A stretch of DNA of 7,328 bases from Verrucomicrobiota bacterium (GTDB taxonomy: Bacteria; Verrucomicrobiota; Verrucomicrobiia; Limisphaerales; AV2): the NCBI GenBank assembly GCA_003219675.1, contig QHPW01000486.1, positions 1 to 7,328 of the forward strand. Direction: 5' to 3'. The number at the start of each line of letters is the position of its first letter. The first letter of the stretch is position 1. The position numbers and the translations under genes were made by a program. The notes below the pieces were generated by a model. It did not search any database, was not told the origin of the DNA, and saw only the letters and a program-made list of their open reading frames with translations. This document shows, piece after piece, positions 1 to 6,194 of the stretch.

Positions 1-169
1 GTGAAGACACCGAGCCCTACCAGTTGGGAAGGCTGCATGGCCCCCATGCGCGTCCAACAATTGGAGGTCCAGGCTACCCAAGAACCAGCGATGCCTATCC
101 AACCGTCTTCCCTTCAGGTGGATAAATTGATGTTCAACCTCGCCCGAACCTGCTTAAACCCTCGGGCGC
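1..169. other. Left-edge stretch upstream of tgt, no confident gene
   Basis: No protein family is recognisable here. Frame 3 is open from the edge to a TAA at 123-125 and ends in a Gly/Pro/Tyr-rich peptide (…GGPGYPRTSDAYPTVFPSGG). Frame 1 is open from the edge to a TGA at 175-177, just inside tgt. Either could be the tail of an upstream gene, but open frames this short are expected by chance at this GC content. Many bacteria have queA just before tgt, yet neither frame looks like the QueA C-terminus. The rest is probably the tgt leader. Confidence 0.4.
141..168 (+). promoter_or_regulatory. Possible hairpin abutting the tgt start codon
   Basis: CGCCCGA at 141-147 is perfectly complementary to TCGGGCG at 162-168, with a 14-nt loop. 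The 3' arm ends two bases before the tgt ATG at 170. In an mRNA it would fold over the ribosome landing site and could dampen initiation. No Shine-Dalgarno sequence is visible in the loop or arms. The stem is only 7 bp, so chance is a real alternative. Confidence 0.25.
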
Positions 170-1309
170 ATGTTTGAGCTGCTCAAGACCGATTCCACTT
201 CCAAAGCCCGTCTGGGACGTTTAACCACCGCTCACGGGGTCGTGGATACTCCCGTCTTTATGCCGGTGGGCACGCAGGGGAGCGTCAAGGCGCTGGACCC
301 GCGCGAACTGCGGGAGATGGGCACGCAAATCATTCTCGGCAATACCTACCATCTTTCCATCCGCCCGGGCCTCGAAATTATTAACCAGGCCGGTGGATTG
401 CATCGCTTCATGAACTGGCCCCAGACCATCCTGACCGACAGCGGCGGTTTTCAGGTGTTCAGCCTCGCCAAAATCCGAAAAATCAAGGCGCACGGCGTCG
501 AGTTCCGCTCCCATCTGGACGGCGCGCTGCTGTTTCTCGGCCCAAAAGAGGCGATGGAAATCCAGAGGGAGTTGGTTTCGGATATCGCGATGGCGTTCGA
601 CGATTGCCCGCCGCACACCAGCGCGCCGCGCGAGATGCGCGCCGCCGTCGAACGGACGATTCGCTGGGCCAAGGAATGCCGCGAGCAACCGCGCGCGCCT
701 GGCCAATGGGTTTTCGGCATCGTGCAGGGCGGCTCCAGCGCCGCGCTGCGCGAGGAGTGCGCCCGAGCCATCGTCGCGATGGGCTTTGACGGTTATGCCA
801 TCGGCGGCGTGAGTGTCGGCGAACCGGAACCGGAAATATTCAAGGCGATTGAACTGACCGAACCGTTCCTGCCCGCGCGCTTGCCGCGTTACGCGATGGG
901 GCTGGGCACACCCGCGCAGTTGATCGAGCTGGTGGCGCGCGGTGTGGATATGTTCGATTGCGTTCTGCCGACGCGCGTGGCGCGCAATGGCACGGCCTTT
1001 ACCCACAAGGGGACCGTCAGTGTGAAGGCCGGCTTCAACAAGGCGGATTTCCGTCCGATTGAAGAAGGCTGCGGATGTTTCGCCTGCCGCCATTTCACGC
1101 GCGCTTACCTTCGCCATCTGCTGAACGTGAATGAAATCCTCGGTCTGCGAATGGTGAGCGTGCACAACAGCCACATGTATTTGAAACTGATGGCGGACAT
1201 TCGGGCGCACCTGGCCGCGGGAACGTTCACGGAGTTCAGGCGCGATTTTGTGGCCCGGTACGTACCCTCGCAAAAGGTGCTCCTGGCGCGAGCGAACGCG
1301 GAAAGGTGA
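170..1309 (+). CDS. tgt: tRNA-guanine(34) transglycosylase
   Basis: The 379-residue product exchanges guanine at the wobble position of GUN anticodons (Asp, Asn, His, Tyr tRNAs) for preQ1, the committed tRNA step of queuosine synthesis, in the cytoplasm. The family hallmarks are all present: LTDSGGFQVFSL with Asp90 as the general acid/base, AFDD around Asp144, GIVQGG at 183-188, the GGVSVGE loop at 212-218, MGLGTP at 243-248, and DMFDCVLPTR with Asp263 as the likely nucleophile. Cys301, Cys303, Cys306 and His332 form the zinc site. Length is close to E. coli Tgt (375). The ATG at 170 is chosen because MFELLKTD is the usual N-terminus; no ribosome-binding site precedes it. It leads the conserved tgt-yajC-secD-secF order, but a 494-bp repeat-filled gap separates it from yajC, so cotranscription is uncertain. 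A long open antisense frame over this gene is a codon-bias shadow. Confidence 0.97.
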   Translation: MFELLKTDSTSKARLGRLTTAHGVVDTPVFMPVGTQGSVKALDPRELREMGTQIILGNTYHLSIRPGLEIINQAGGLHRFMNWPQTILTDSGGFQVFSLAKIRKIKAHGVEFRSHLDGALLFLGPKEAMEIQRELVSDIAMAFDDCPPHTSAPREMRAAVERTIRWAKECREQPRAPGQWVFGIVQGGSSAALREECARAIVAMGFDGYAIGGVSVGEPEPEIFKAIELTEPFLPARLPRYAMGLGTPAQLIELVARGVDMFDCVLPTRVARNGTAFTHKGTVSVKAGFNKADFRPIEEGCGCFACRHFTRAYLRHLLNVNEILGLRMVSVHNSHMYLKLMADIRAHLAAGTFTEFRRDFVARYVPSQKVLLARANAER

Positions 1310-1365
1310 AGGTTTTTGCAAATCCATTTTTGATCGCTACGGTGGATAGCTGCCGAGCAGCGGCC

Positions 1366-1524
1366 AGAGGGTGGCCCACGGCGTCAGCCGTGGGTTGGGG
1401 GTGTTGAAAATTGGAGCCGCGAAGCGGCGAAAGAAAGTCCTCCTGAACCCAACTCTGTCGCTCCTGACGGGGCTTTTGGTTGGGGCGCATGGTTCCCCAC
1501 GGCTCACGCCGTGGGCTACCCTCT
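1366..1524. repeat. REPIN-like inverted pair, family A
   Basis: Arms 1366-1394 and 1496-1524 pair over 29 positions with one G·T (1373/1517) and one C·C (1385/1505). Each arm also folds alone: CCCACGGC 1375-1382 with GCCGTGGG 1387-1394, and CCCACGGC 1496-1503 with GCCGTGGG 1508-1515. Reading inward, one arm starts GTGG (1371-1374) and the other GTAG (complement of 1516-1519), the GTRG start typical of REP elements. The roughly 100-bp centre has a further hairpin (GCCGC 1416-1420 with GCGGC 1424-1428) and a CCCAAC/GTTGGG pair (1448-1453, 1479-1484). I see no terminal T-run that would make it an intrinsic terminator. Confidence 0.8.
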
Positions 1525-1585
1525 TCCGCCACTCCCTGGCGGACCGCTCGCTCGCCGGTTGTCCAAATTCGCGCCTTCGGCGCAA

Positions 1586-1722
1586 GCGTATCTTGACACT
1601 GCCCCGGAGCGCCGGTCTCCGACTCCGACCCGGCAGGTATTCAAAAGCACCCCGAAACGCGCCGGATCGGAGATCGGCGCTCCGCGGGTGCCAGTCAAGT
1701 CGGCGGGCAGTGTCAGATGCGC
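1586..1722. repeat. Long interrupted inverted repeat, family B
   Basis: Three blocks pair in order. Block 1586-1592 pairs with 1716-1722 (one T·G), block 1594-1604 pairs perfectly with 1705-1715, and block 1606-1622 pairs with 1667-1683 (16 of 17, the odd one G·T). The right side carries an extra 21 nt (1684-1704) that partly duplicates the TGACACTGCC block. GCGCCTTCGG occurs just outside on the left (1571-1580) and again at the right boundary (1721-1730). It looks like an old palindromic element or MITE-like remnant. No coding capacity. Confidence 0.7.
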
Positions 1723-1751
1723 GCCTTCGGGGCAAATCGTGCCTAAAACGC

Positions 1752-1779
1752 TTGCCAAATGCGGTCGCATCCCTAGATT
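1752..1779 (+). promoter_or_regulatory. Weak sigma70-type promoter candidate for yajC-secDF
   Basis: TTGCCA (1752-1757, five of six to TTGACA) is followed after 16 bases by TAGATT (1774-1779, four of six to TATAAT). A start near 1786 would leave a leader of about 18 nt to the yajC ATG. It sits just after the family B repeat, where a promoter would be needed if that element separates yajC from tgt. The match is weak and could be chance. Confidence 0.22.
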
Positions 1780-1803
1780 TGTCGGCTCATTGATTTGAAA
1801 AGC

Positions 1804-2145
1804 ATGACTGATTTTGCATCCATCCATCTGCTCGCAGAGGCCGCGCCCCAGGGATTGCAGCCTAATCCAACCGGGGAAATGTTGAAGCTGGTGGGAATGA
1901 TACGATTCGCGTTCGTGGCGATGTATTTGATCGGGATTCGCCCGCAGCAAAAGAAAGCCCGGGAGCACGAGCAGTTGCTCAAGACGCTCAAGCCCAAGGA
2001 CAAGGTCGTCACCAGCGGCGGCATCATGGGGATCGTCGTCAGCGTGCAGGAGAAGACCGTCACCCTCAGATCGGCCGACACCAAGCTGGAGGTGCTCAAA
2101 AGCGCCGTCACGGAAATCACTGAACGCGCCGCGAGTGAAGCCTAG
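1804..2145 (+). CDS. yajC: Sec translocon accessory protein YajC
   Basis: This 113-residue single-pass membrane protein belongs to the SecDF-YajC subcomplex of the Sec translocon. The signature is clear: a hydrophobic segment at about 27-46 running into IRPQQKKAREH (45-55), then LKPKDKVVTSGGIMGIV (62-78) and a small beta-rich cytoplasmic domain with RSADTKLEV. I chose ATG 1804 over an in-frame TTG at 1795, which adds only three residues; neither has a Shine-Dalgarno sequence. Length is normal for YajC (about 85-120). One oddity is Arg34 inside the predicted membrane segment (GMIRFAFVAMYLIG), where the family normally has only hydrophobic residues. It lies 198 bp upstream of secDF, the standard partner. 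Confidence 0.93.
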   Translation: MTDFASIHLLAEAAPQGLQPNPTGEMLKLVGMIRFAFVAMYLIGIRPQQKKAREHEQLLKTLKPKDKVVTSGGIMGIVVSVQEKTVTLRSADTKLEVLKSAVTEITERAASEA

Positions 2146-2194
2146 TTGTCATCATGTCAGAGAAATAACCATACAATGTGAACGTTGCGCTTTA

Positions 2195-2284
2195 CCCTCA
2201 CCCGGCCTTCCGTCTTCGCCAAGGCTACGGCGGACGAGTCGGCCACCCTCTCCCCATGCGATGGAGAGAGGGCAGGGTGAGGGG
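2195..2284. repeat. REP-like palindrome between yajC and secDF
   Basis: CCCTCACCC at 2195-2203 pairs perfectly with GGGTGAGGG at 2275-2283. Inside, CTCTCC (2248-2253) pairs with GGAGAG (2263-2268), and CCAT (2254-2257) with ATGG (2261-2264). The CCCTCACCC…CCCTCTCC…GGAGAG…GGGTGAGGG layout is a common intergenic palindrome type in several bacterial phyla. The left side is about 30 bp longer than the right, explained by the nested segment listed separately. It may act as an mRNA-stabilising hairpin between the two translocon genes. Confidence 0.75.
2210..2239. repeat. Putative 30-bp nested insert within the 2195-2284 palindrome
   Basis: Removing 2210-2239 restores GGCCTTCGGCC, a perfect small hairpin, between CCCTCACCC and CCCTCTCCCC. 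The segment is itself partly palindromic, since CGTC-TT-CGCC (2211-2220) opposes GGCG-GACG (2229-2236). It therefore looks like a small palindromic unit inserted in the TTC loop of the older one. The exact edges are ambiguous by a base or two, and no target duplication is evident. Confidence 0.5.
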
Positions 2285-2343
2285 CGCTCCTGTTTCCAGG
2301 CTGCCCGGCATCATTGCAAAAAGCGTTTGTCACATCACACCCG

Positions 2344-4869
2344 ATGAAGCGTAATAATTTTTGGAAGTGGACGTTGGTGGTTTTCATCGTGGCCTGGGCA
2401 ATATGGGAGATCTACCCGCCCACGAACCGCGATTTGCTCGAGGAATTCAAGAGCCGGGCCGTCAACACCGACACCAATTTTGCGGCCATCGTGACTCGAG
2501 CTCAGCAACTCGAGCAACAGGCGCCGGGCCGCGCCTTCTCCAGTCTGCAGGAGGTCATCGGCACCAACGACATCGCGCGCTACTTCCCGTTCATCAACGC
2601 GGCGGCCGAAACCGAGCCGACCCTCGCCATCCTGCATCGATTGCAGCGCGAGGCCCTGGGGAAAATCAAACTCGGCCTCGATTTGCAGGGAGGCACGTCC
2701 TTCCTGGTCGAAATGGACACCAATCAACTCAGTCAGGCGGAGCAACGGACCCGGGCGTTGTCGCAAGCGGTTGAAGTGTTGCGCAAACGCGTGGACCGCT
2801 TCGGCGTCGCCGAGCCGATCATTCAGCCCGAGGGCGAAAAAAACATATTGATTCAACTGCCCGGCCTGTCCGAAGAGGAGAAGGACAACGCCAAGCGCAC
2901 CATTCAGCGGGCGGCGTTCCTCGAATTCCGGCTGGTGCACCCGCAGAGCGGCGAGTTGCTCAAACAAGGGCTGGGCGCGATCGGTTACACCAACATGGTC
3001 GAACGACGGAAGAAGCCCGACGGCCAGGCGGAGATCTATCACTATCTGGTGAAGAAGACCCCTGAACGCGGCCTCACGGGCAAATACATCAGCAATGCCG
3101 GGGTGATCTTTGATCCAGCGAGCAACCAGCCGGAAATCTCCTTCAGCTTCAACTCGGAAGGCGCGCAGTTATTCGCCGACATTACCCGTGAGAACGTCGG
3201 CCATCTGCTGGCCATCGTTCTGGATGGTGAACTGAAGTCCGCGCCCGTCATCAAGGGACCTATTCTGGGCGGCAGCGGCGTCATCGAAGGCAATTTCAAC
3301 GTGGAAGAAGCCTTTGAACTGGCCAACGTGCTGCTGAACCCGCTCGAAGCGCCGGTCAAGATCGTGGAGGAGCGCGGCGTGGATCCCTCCTTGGGCAAGG
3401 ACTCGATCAAGAGCGGAATCAAGGCGGCGGTCATCGGCACAACTGCGGTCGTGGTCTTCATGCTGGCTTACTACATGCTGGCCGGATTGATCGCCAACGT
3501 TGCGCTCATGTTGAACATCATCATTCTGCTCGGCGTTATGTGCTCCATCGGCACCACACTGACCCTGCCGGGCATTGCCGGCGTGGTCTTGACCATTGGC
3601 ATGGCGGTGGATGCCAACGTTTTGATTTACGAGCGCATTCGTGAGGAACTGGCCGCCGGCAAATCGCTGCGCGGCGCGGTGGCGGCGGGCTACAGCAAAG
3701 CGTTCAGCACCATCTTCGACTCCAACCTGACGACGCTCATTTCTTCAGTGATCCTGATTTTCCTCGGCACCGGCCCGGTGAAGGGTTTCGGGGTCTCGCT
3801 GACCATCGGCGTGACCGCGAGCATGTTTACCGCGCTGGTGGTCACCCGCCTGATTTTCGACTGGTTGTTGGAGAAAAACCTGATCAAGTCGCTGAATATG
3901 TTGCACATCATCCGGGGCGCGAAGATGGATTTCATGCGTTGGGCCATCCCGGCATTCATCGCGTCCTGGGCGTTGATTCTGATCGGCAACGCATACGGCT
4001 TGCACCGGGGCAAGGACGCCCTGGGCCCGGACTTTGCGGGGGGTGATCGGCTGACGCTGCCCTATGTGGAAAGCCGGGAAGTCGCCACGGATCAGTTGCG
4101 TGAGGTCATCAGCAAACTCGGGGTGGGCGACGCGACCATCCAGTACCAAAAAGATCCGGGCACCGGAAAGAAGTCGCTTCAATTGACCACGACCTTCGAC
4201 ACGGGGGCCAGGGTGGAGCAGGCGCTCAAGGAAAAGTTCCCGGAAACGTTCAAATATGAGCGACTCAAACTGGACAGAGTCGGTCCGATCGTCGGCAGGG
4301 ACATTCAAAAGTCGGCGGTCATTTCATCGCTACTGGCCATGTTCGGCATCCTGATTTACGTCGCCTTCCGTTATGAATTCTCGTTCGCCGTCGGCGCGGT
4401 CATCGCGATCATCCATGACGTGCTGATGACCCTGGGCTGGTTTTTTCTGACCGGCCGCGAGTTGAGCGCGCCGATTGTCGCGGCCATTCTGACCATTATC
4501 GGTTTCTCCATCAATGATACCATCGTCATCTTCGACCGGATCCGCGAGGACCTGAAACTAAGCGTGCGCGGCACGTTCAAGGAATTGATGAACCACGCGC
4601 TCAACCGCACCTTGAGCCGCACCATCATCACTTCCGGGACCGTGTTTCTGGCCACGCTGTCGCTCTATATGTTCGGCGGCGGCGTCATCAACGATTTTGC
4701 ATTTACTTTTCTGGTCGGCATCATCACCGGCACCTATTCGAGCATCTACATCGCCAGCGCCCTGGTGCTCTGGTGGCACAAAGGCCGGCGGCCCACGGGC
4801 GGTGCTTCCCTCGTGGTCATGGACAATGCCGCGAGCGCCGGCGCCAGCCCCCCAGTCAAGGCGGCCTGA
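2344..4869 (+). CDS. secDF: Protein translocase SecDF (fused SecD-SecF)
   Basis: This 841-residue inner-membrane protein uses the proton-motive force to complete export of preproteins through SecYEG. The SecD half has TM1 (about 9-24), LGLDLQGG at 110-117, the P1 periplasmic domain with LDGELKSAPVI at 293-303, and TM2-6 (about 357-508) with GMAVDANVLIYERIREE, including Asp423. The SecF half follows in one chain: TM7 (about 531-551), GPDFAGGD at 561-568, VGPIVGRD near 646-653, and TM8-12 with INDTIVIFDRIRED carrying Asp725, then Arg759. By motif and spacing, Asp423, Asp725 and Arg759 match the proton-pathway residues Asp340, Asp637 and Arg671 of Thermus SecDF. The ATG at 2344 (MKRNNFWKW) leads straight into TM1; an in-frame TTG at 2314 would add ten implausible residues. 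It is longer than Bacillus or Thermus SecDF (about 735-737), mainly in P1, with a polar 25-residue C-terminal tail. No Shine-Dalgarno sequence. Confidence 0.96.
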   Translation: MKRNNFWKWTLVVFIVAWAIWEIYPPTNRDLLEEFKSRAVNTDTNFAAIVTRAQQLEQQAPGRAFSSLQEVIGTNDIARYFPFINAAAETEPTLAILHRLQREALGKIKLGLDLQGGTSFLVEMDTNQLSQAEQRTRALSQAVEVLRKRVDRFGVAEPIIQPEGEKNILIQLPGLSEEEKDNAKRTIQRAAFLEFRLVHPQSGELLKQGLGAIGYTNMVERRKKPDGQAEIYHYLVKKTPERGLTGKYISNAGVIFDPASNQPEISFSFNSEGAQLFADITRENVGHLLAIVLDGELKSAPVIKGPILGGSGVIEGNFNVEEAFELANVLLNPLEAPVKIVEERGVDPSLGKDSIKSGIKAAVIGTTAVVVFMLAYYMLAGLIANVALMLNIIILLGVMCSIGTTLTLPGIAGVVLTIGMAVDANVLIYERIREELAAGKSLRGAVAAGYSKAFSTIFDSNLTTLISSVILIFLGTGPVKGFGVSLTIGVTASMFTALVVTRLIFDWLLEKNLIKSLNMLHIIRGAKMDFMRWAIPAFIASWALILIGNAYGLHRGKDALGPDFAGGDRLTLPYVESREVATDQLREVISKLGVGDATIQYQKDPGTGKKSLQLTTTFDTGARVEQALKEKFPETFKYERLKLDRVGPIVGRDIQKSAVISSLLAMFGILIYVAFRYEFSFAVGAVIAIIHDVLMTLGWFFLTGRELSAPIVAAILTIIGFSINDTIVIFDRIREDLKLSVRGTFKELMNHALNRTLSRTIITSGTVFLATLSLYMFGGGVINDFAFTFLVGIITGTYSSIYIASALVLWWHKGRRPTGGASLVVMDNAASAGASPPVKAA

Positions 4870-4907
4870 CGCGGATATTTCCTGCTCCGCATGAAACCGC
4901 GACCGCC

Positions 4908-4980
4908 TGTAGCCACCGACGTGAGGAGGTGGACCGTCGTGATCCCGATTTCTGTCCGCCTCCTTGCGTTGGTGGCTACG
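4908..4980. repeat. REPIN-like 25-bp hairpin, family C
   Basis: Arms 4909-4933 and 4955-4979 pair over all 25 positions on the + strand: 21 Watson-Crick pairs and four G·T pairs (4918/4970, 4922/4966, 4923/4965, 4930/4958). One more C-G pair (4934/4954) and a T·G (4908/4980) extend it; the loop is about 19 nt. Both arms begin GTAG reading inward, and each arm has its own small CCACC…GGTGG stem. It starts 39 bp past the secDF stop. No T-run follows, so it looks more like a transcript-stabilising or processing hairpin than a classic terminator. Confidence 0.85.
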
Positions 4981-5037
4981 CGTGCTGTATCAGTATCTGT
5001 CGAAATCGTTGTAAGTCGCGCAAAGTTTGCGGAAGGC

Positions 5038-5127
5038 GTAGTGGCACGGGCGTCTCGCCCGTGTGTTGCAGCAAGATTCCGTGGCGCCAAAACCGGAAAC
5101 TCACGGGCGGGACGCCCGTGCCACTAC
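5038..5127. repeat. REPIN-like 26-bp hairpin, family D
   Basis: Arms 5038-5063 and 5102-5127 pair over 26 positions with a single T·G (5055/5110). Each arm is a mini-hairpin: CACGGGCG 5045-5052 with CGCCCGTG 5056-5063, and CACGGGCG 5102-5109 with CGCCCGTG 5113-5120. Arms start GTAGTGG reading inward, so a GTRG signature is present. The 38-bp centre contains a TTCCG/CGGAA pair (5077-5081, 5094-5098). The element ends 52 bp before the terC start. Its unit resembles that of the element inside recJ (13 of 18 bases identical over the first 18 of the unit). Confidence 0.87.
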
Positions 5128-5179
5128 TTTGGTTGCGGCGCCAGCCGCGCTGTGAAATATCCAGGCTAAGCGCAGGCTC

Positions 5180-6157
5180 ATGCTCGGCCAGATTGAAATC
5201 ACGCCATTTCACTGGGCCGGGTTCATCGCCATCGTCCTTGTTTTTCTCTCTCTGGACCTCGGCGTGTTCCATCGCCGCGCTCACGTCGTCAAATTCAAGG
5301 AGGCGCTCACCTGGACCACGATCTGGTTCGGCCTGTCGCTGGCGTTTTGCGGCGCGCTGATCCGGCTCCGAAGCCGCGAGGAAGCCCTCGAGTTTTTCAC
5401 CGGATACATCATCGAACTCTCGCTGTCCATGGACAATGTTTTCGTGATCGCGGTGATCTTTGCCTACTTTCGAGTTCCCTTGGAATATCAGCACCGCGTG
5501 TTATTCTGGGGAATCCTCGGCGCGCTCGTCATGCGCGGCGTCATGATCGGCGCCGGGGCGGCGGCGATCGACCGTTTCGACTGGGTCCTCTATGGGTTGG
5601 GCGTGTTTCTGATTTTTACCGGGGCGAAAGTGATTTTTCTGGGCGACAAACCGCCCGACCCGGGAAAAAACATCGTCGTTCGCCTGGCGCGAAAGCTCTT
5701 CCCGGTGACGGATCAATTCACGGGTCAGAAACTGTTCTCAACGCAGGATGGACGAACCGCGCTGACGCCGTTGGCGCTGGTGCTGTTGATGGTGGAGACG
5801 ACCGATCTGGTCTTCGCGCTGGACTCCATCCCCGCCATTTTTGCCGTGACCAAAAAGCCGTTCATCGTGTTCACCTCGAATGTCTTTGCCATTCTCGGCC
5901 TGCGATCGCTCTACTTCGTGCTGGCCGGGGCCATCGGATATTTTCGCTACCTCAAAGTAGGCCTGTCGCTGGTGCTTTGCTTTATCGGCACCAAAATGTT
6001 GCTGGGCGCCTGGGACATTGACATCGCCACCACGACGTCTCTCGCGGTCGTGGCCTCCATCATTTTGACCTCGATTGTCTTTTCGGTGAGCGTGACGCGG
6101 CGCGAACGGGCCGCCGCAAAGAAGGCCGAAGAGGATTCCGGACCGGATTCGCCCTGA
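5180..6157 (+). CDS. TerC/Alx-family integral membrane protein, probable Mn2+ exporter
   Basis: The 325-residue product has about nine predicted membrane segments (near 10-30, 44-62, 75-96, 105-125, 134-154, 196-215, 228-250, 257-276, 287-306). The TerC hallmarks are intact: ELSLSMDNVFVIAVIF (79-94, with Asp85-Asn86) and ETTDLVFALDSIPAIFAVTK (206-225), followed by PFIVFTSNVFAILGLRSLYF (227-246). A hydrophilic cytoplasmic loop lies at about 155-195. E. coli Alx (321 residues, Mn2+ export) is the closest familiar relative in length and layout, and Bacillus TerC homologues MeeF/MeeY metalate exported enzymes at the Sec translocon. The ATG at 5180 gives the usual short N-terminus. It sits 310 bp past secDF and 37 bp before recJ. 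I could not find the Mn2+-sensing yybP-ykoY riboswitch common upstream of this family. The substrate is inferred from the family. Confidence 0.92.
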   Translation: MLGQIEITPFHWAGFIAIVLVFLSLDLGVFHRRAHVVKFKEALTWTTIWFGLSLAFCGALIRLRSREEALEFFTGYIIELSLSMDNVFVIAVIFAYFRVPLEYQHRVLFWGILGALVMRGVMIGAGAAAIDRFDWVLYGLGVFLIFTGAKVIFLGDKPPDPGKNIVVRLARKLFPVTDQFTGQKLFSTQDGRTALTPLALVLLMVETTDLVFALDSIPAIFAVTKKPFIVFTSNVFAILGLRSLYFVLAGAIGYFRYLKVGLSLVLCFIGTKMLLGAWDIDIATTTSLAVVASIILTSIVFSVSVTRRERAAAKKAEEDSGPDSP

Positions 6158-6194
6158 AGAGGCCACTGGACTCGAAGTCGCAGGCAGAACACCG

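Larger units (their letters stand above)
1310..1803. other. Long tgt-yajC intergenic region made of repeats
   Basis: This gap holds no credible gene. After the tgt stop there is a small 5-bp hairpin (GCTGC 1349-1353 with GCAGC 1357-1361), then a large inverted-repeat element at 1366-1524 and a second at 1586-1722. Several open frames cross it on both strands, but they read straight through the palindromes and resemble no protein family. The last 80 bases before yajC look like ordinary leader, with one weak promoter candidate. Confidence 0.7.

Noticed and set aside
127..157. TTGATG…GCTTAA as a promoter for tgt
   Set aside because: The -10 match is poor and the spacing is about 19; not better than chance.
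221..1327. 368-residue open frame antisense to tgt
   Set aside because: It mirrors tgt codon by codon, resembles no family, and is a common artefact in GC-rich genes; tgt has every catalytic residue.
1593..1598. Perfect TTGACA as a -35 box
   Set aside because: It lies in the arm of repeat B, and the position 17 bases on reads TCTCCG, not a -10 box.
1337..1968. Open frames on both strands in the tgt-yajC gap
   Set aside because: They translate palindromic repeats (for example AHGVSRG from the A arms) and overlap yajC antisense; no domain is recognisable.
2314..2343. TTG start at 2314 extending SecDF by ten residues
   Set aside because: The added MQKAFVTSHP is unlike SecD N-termini, while ATG 2344 leads directly into a basic residue patch and TM1.
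1366..5127. CRISPR-like array
   Set aside because: Repeats are inverted pairs of different families with no regular direct repeat-spacer pattern and no cas genes.
4908..5130. Intrinsic terminators after secDF
   Set aside because: Stems are long and strong, but neither is followed by a T-run (only TTT after hairpin D), and both fit repeat families better.
4891..5169. 92-residue + strand open frame between secDF and terC
   Set aside because: It reads straight through hairpins C and D; its protein-like look (ARASRPCV…AGRPCHY) is the translated repeat. No family and no ribosome-binding site.
4870..5179. yybP-ykoY Mn2+ riboswitch ahead of terC
   Set aside because: The conserved paired internal-loop motifs of this riboswitch are not visible; the leader is mostly two simple long hairpins.
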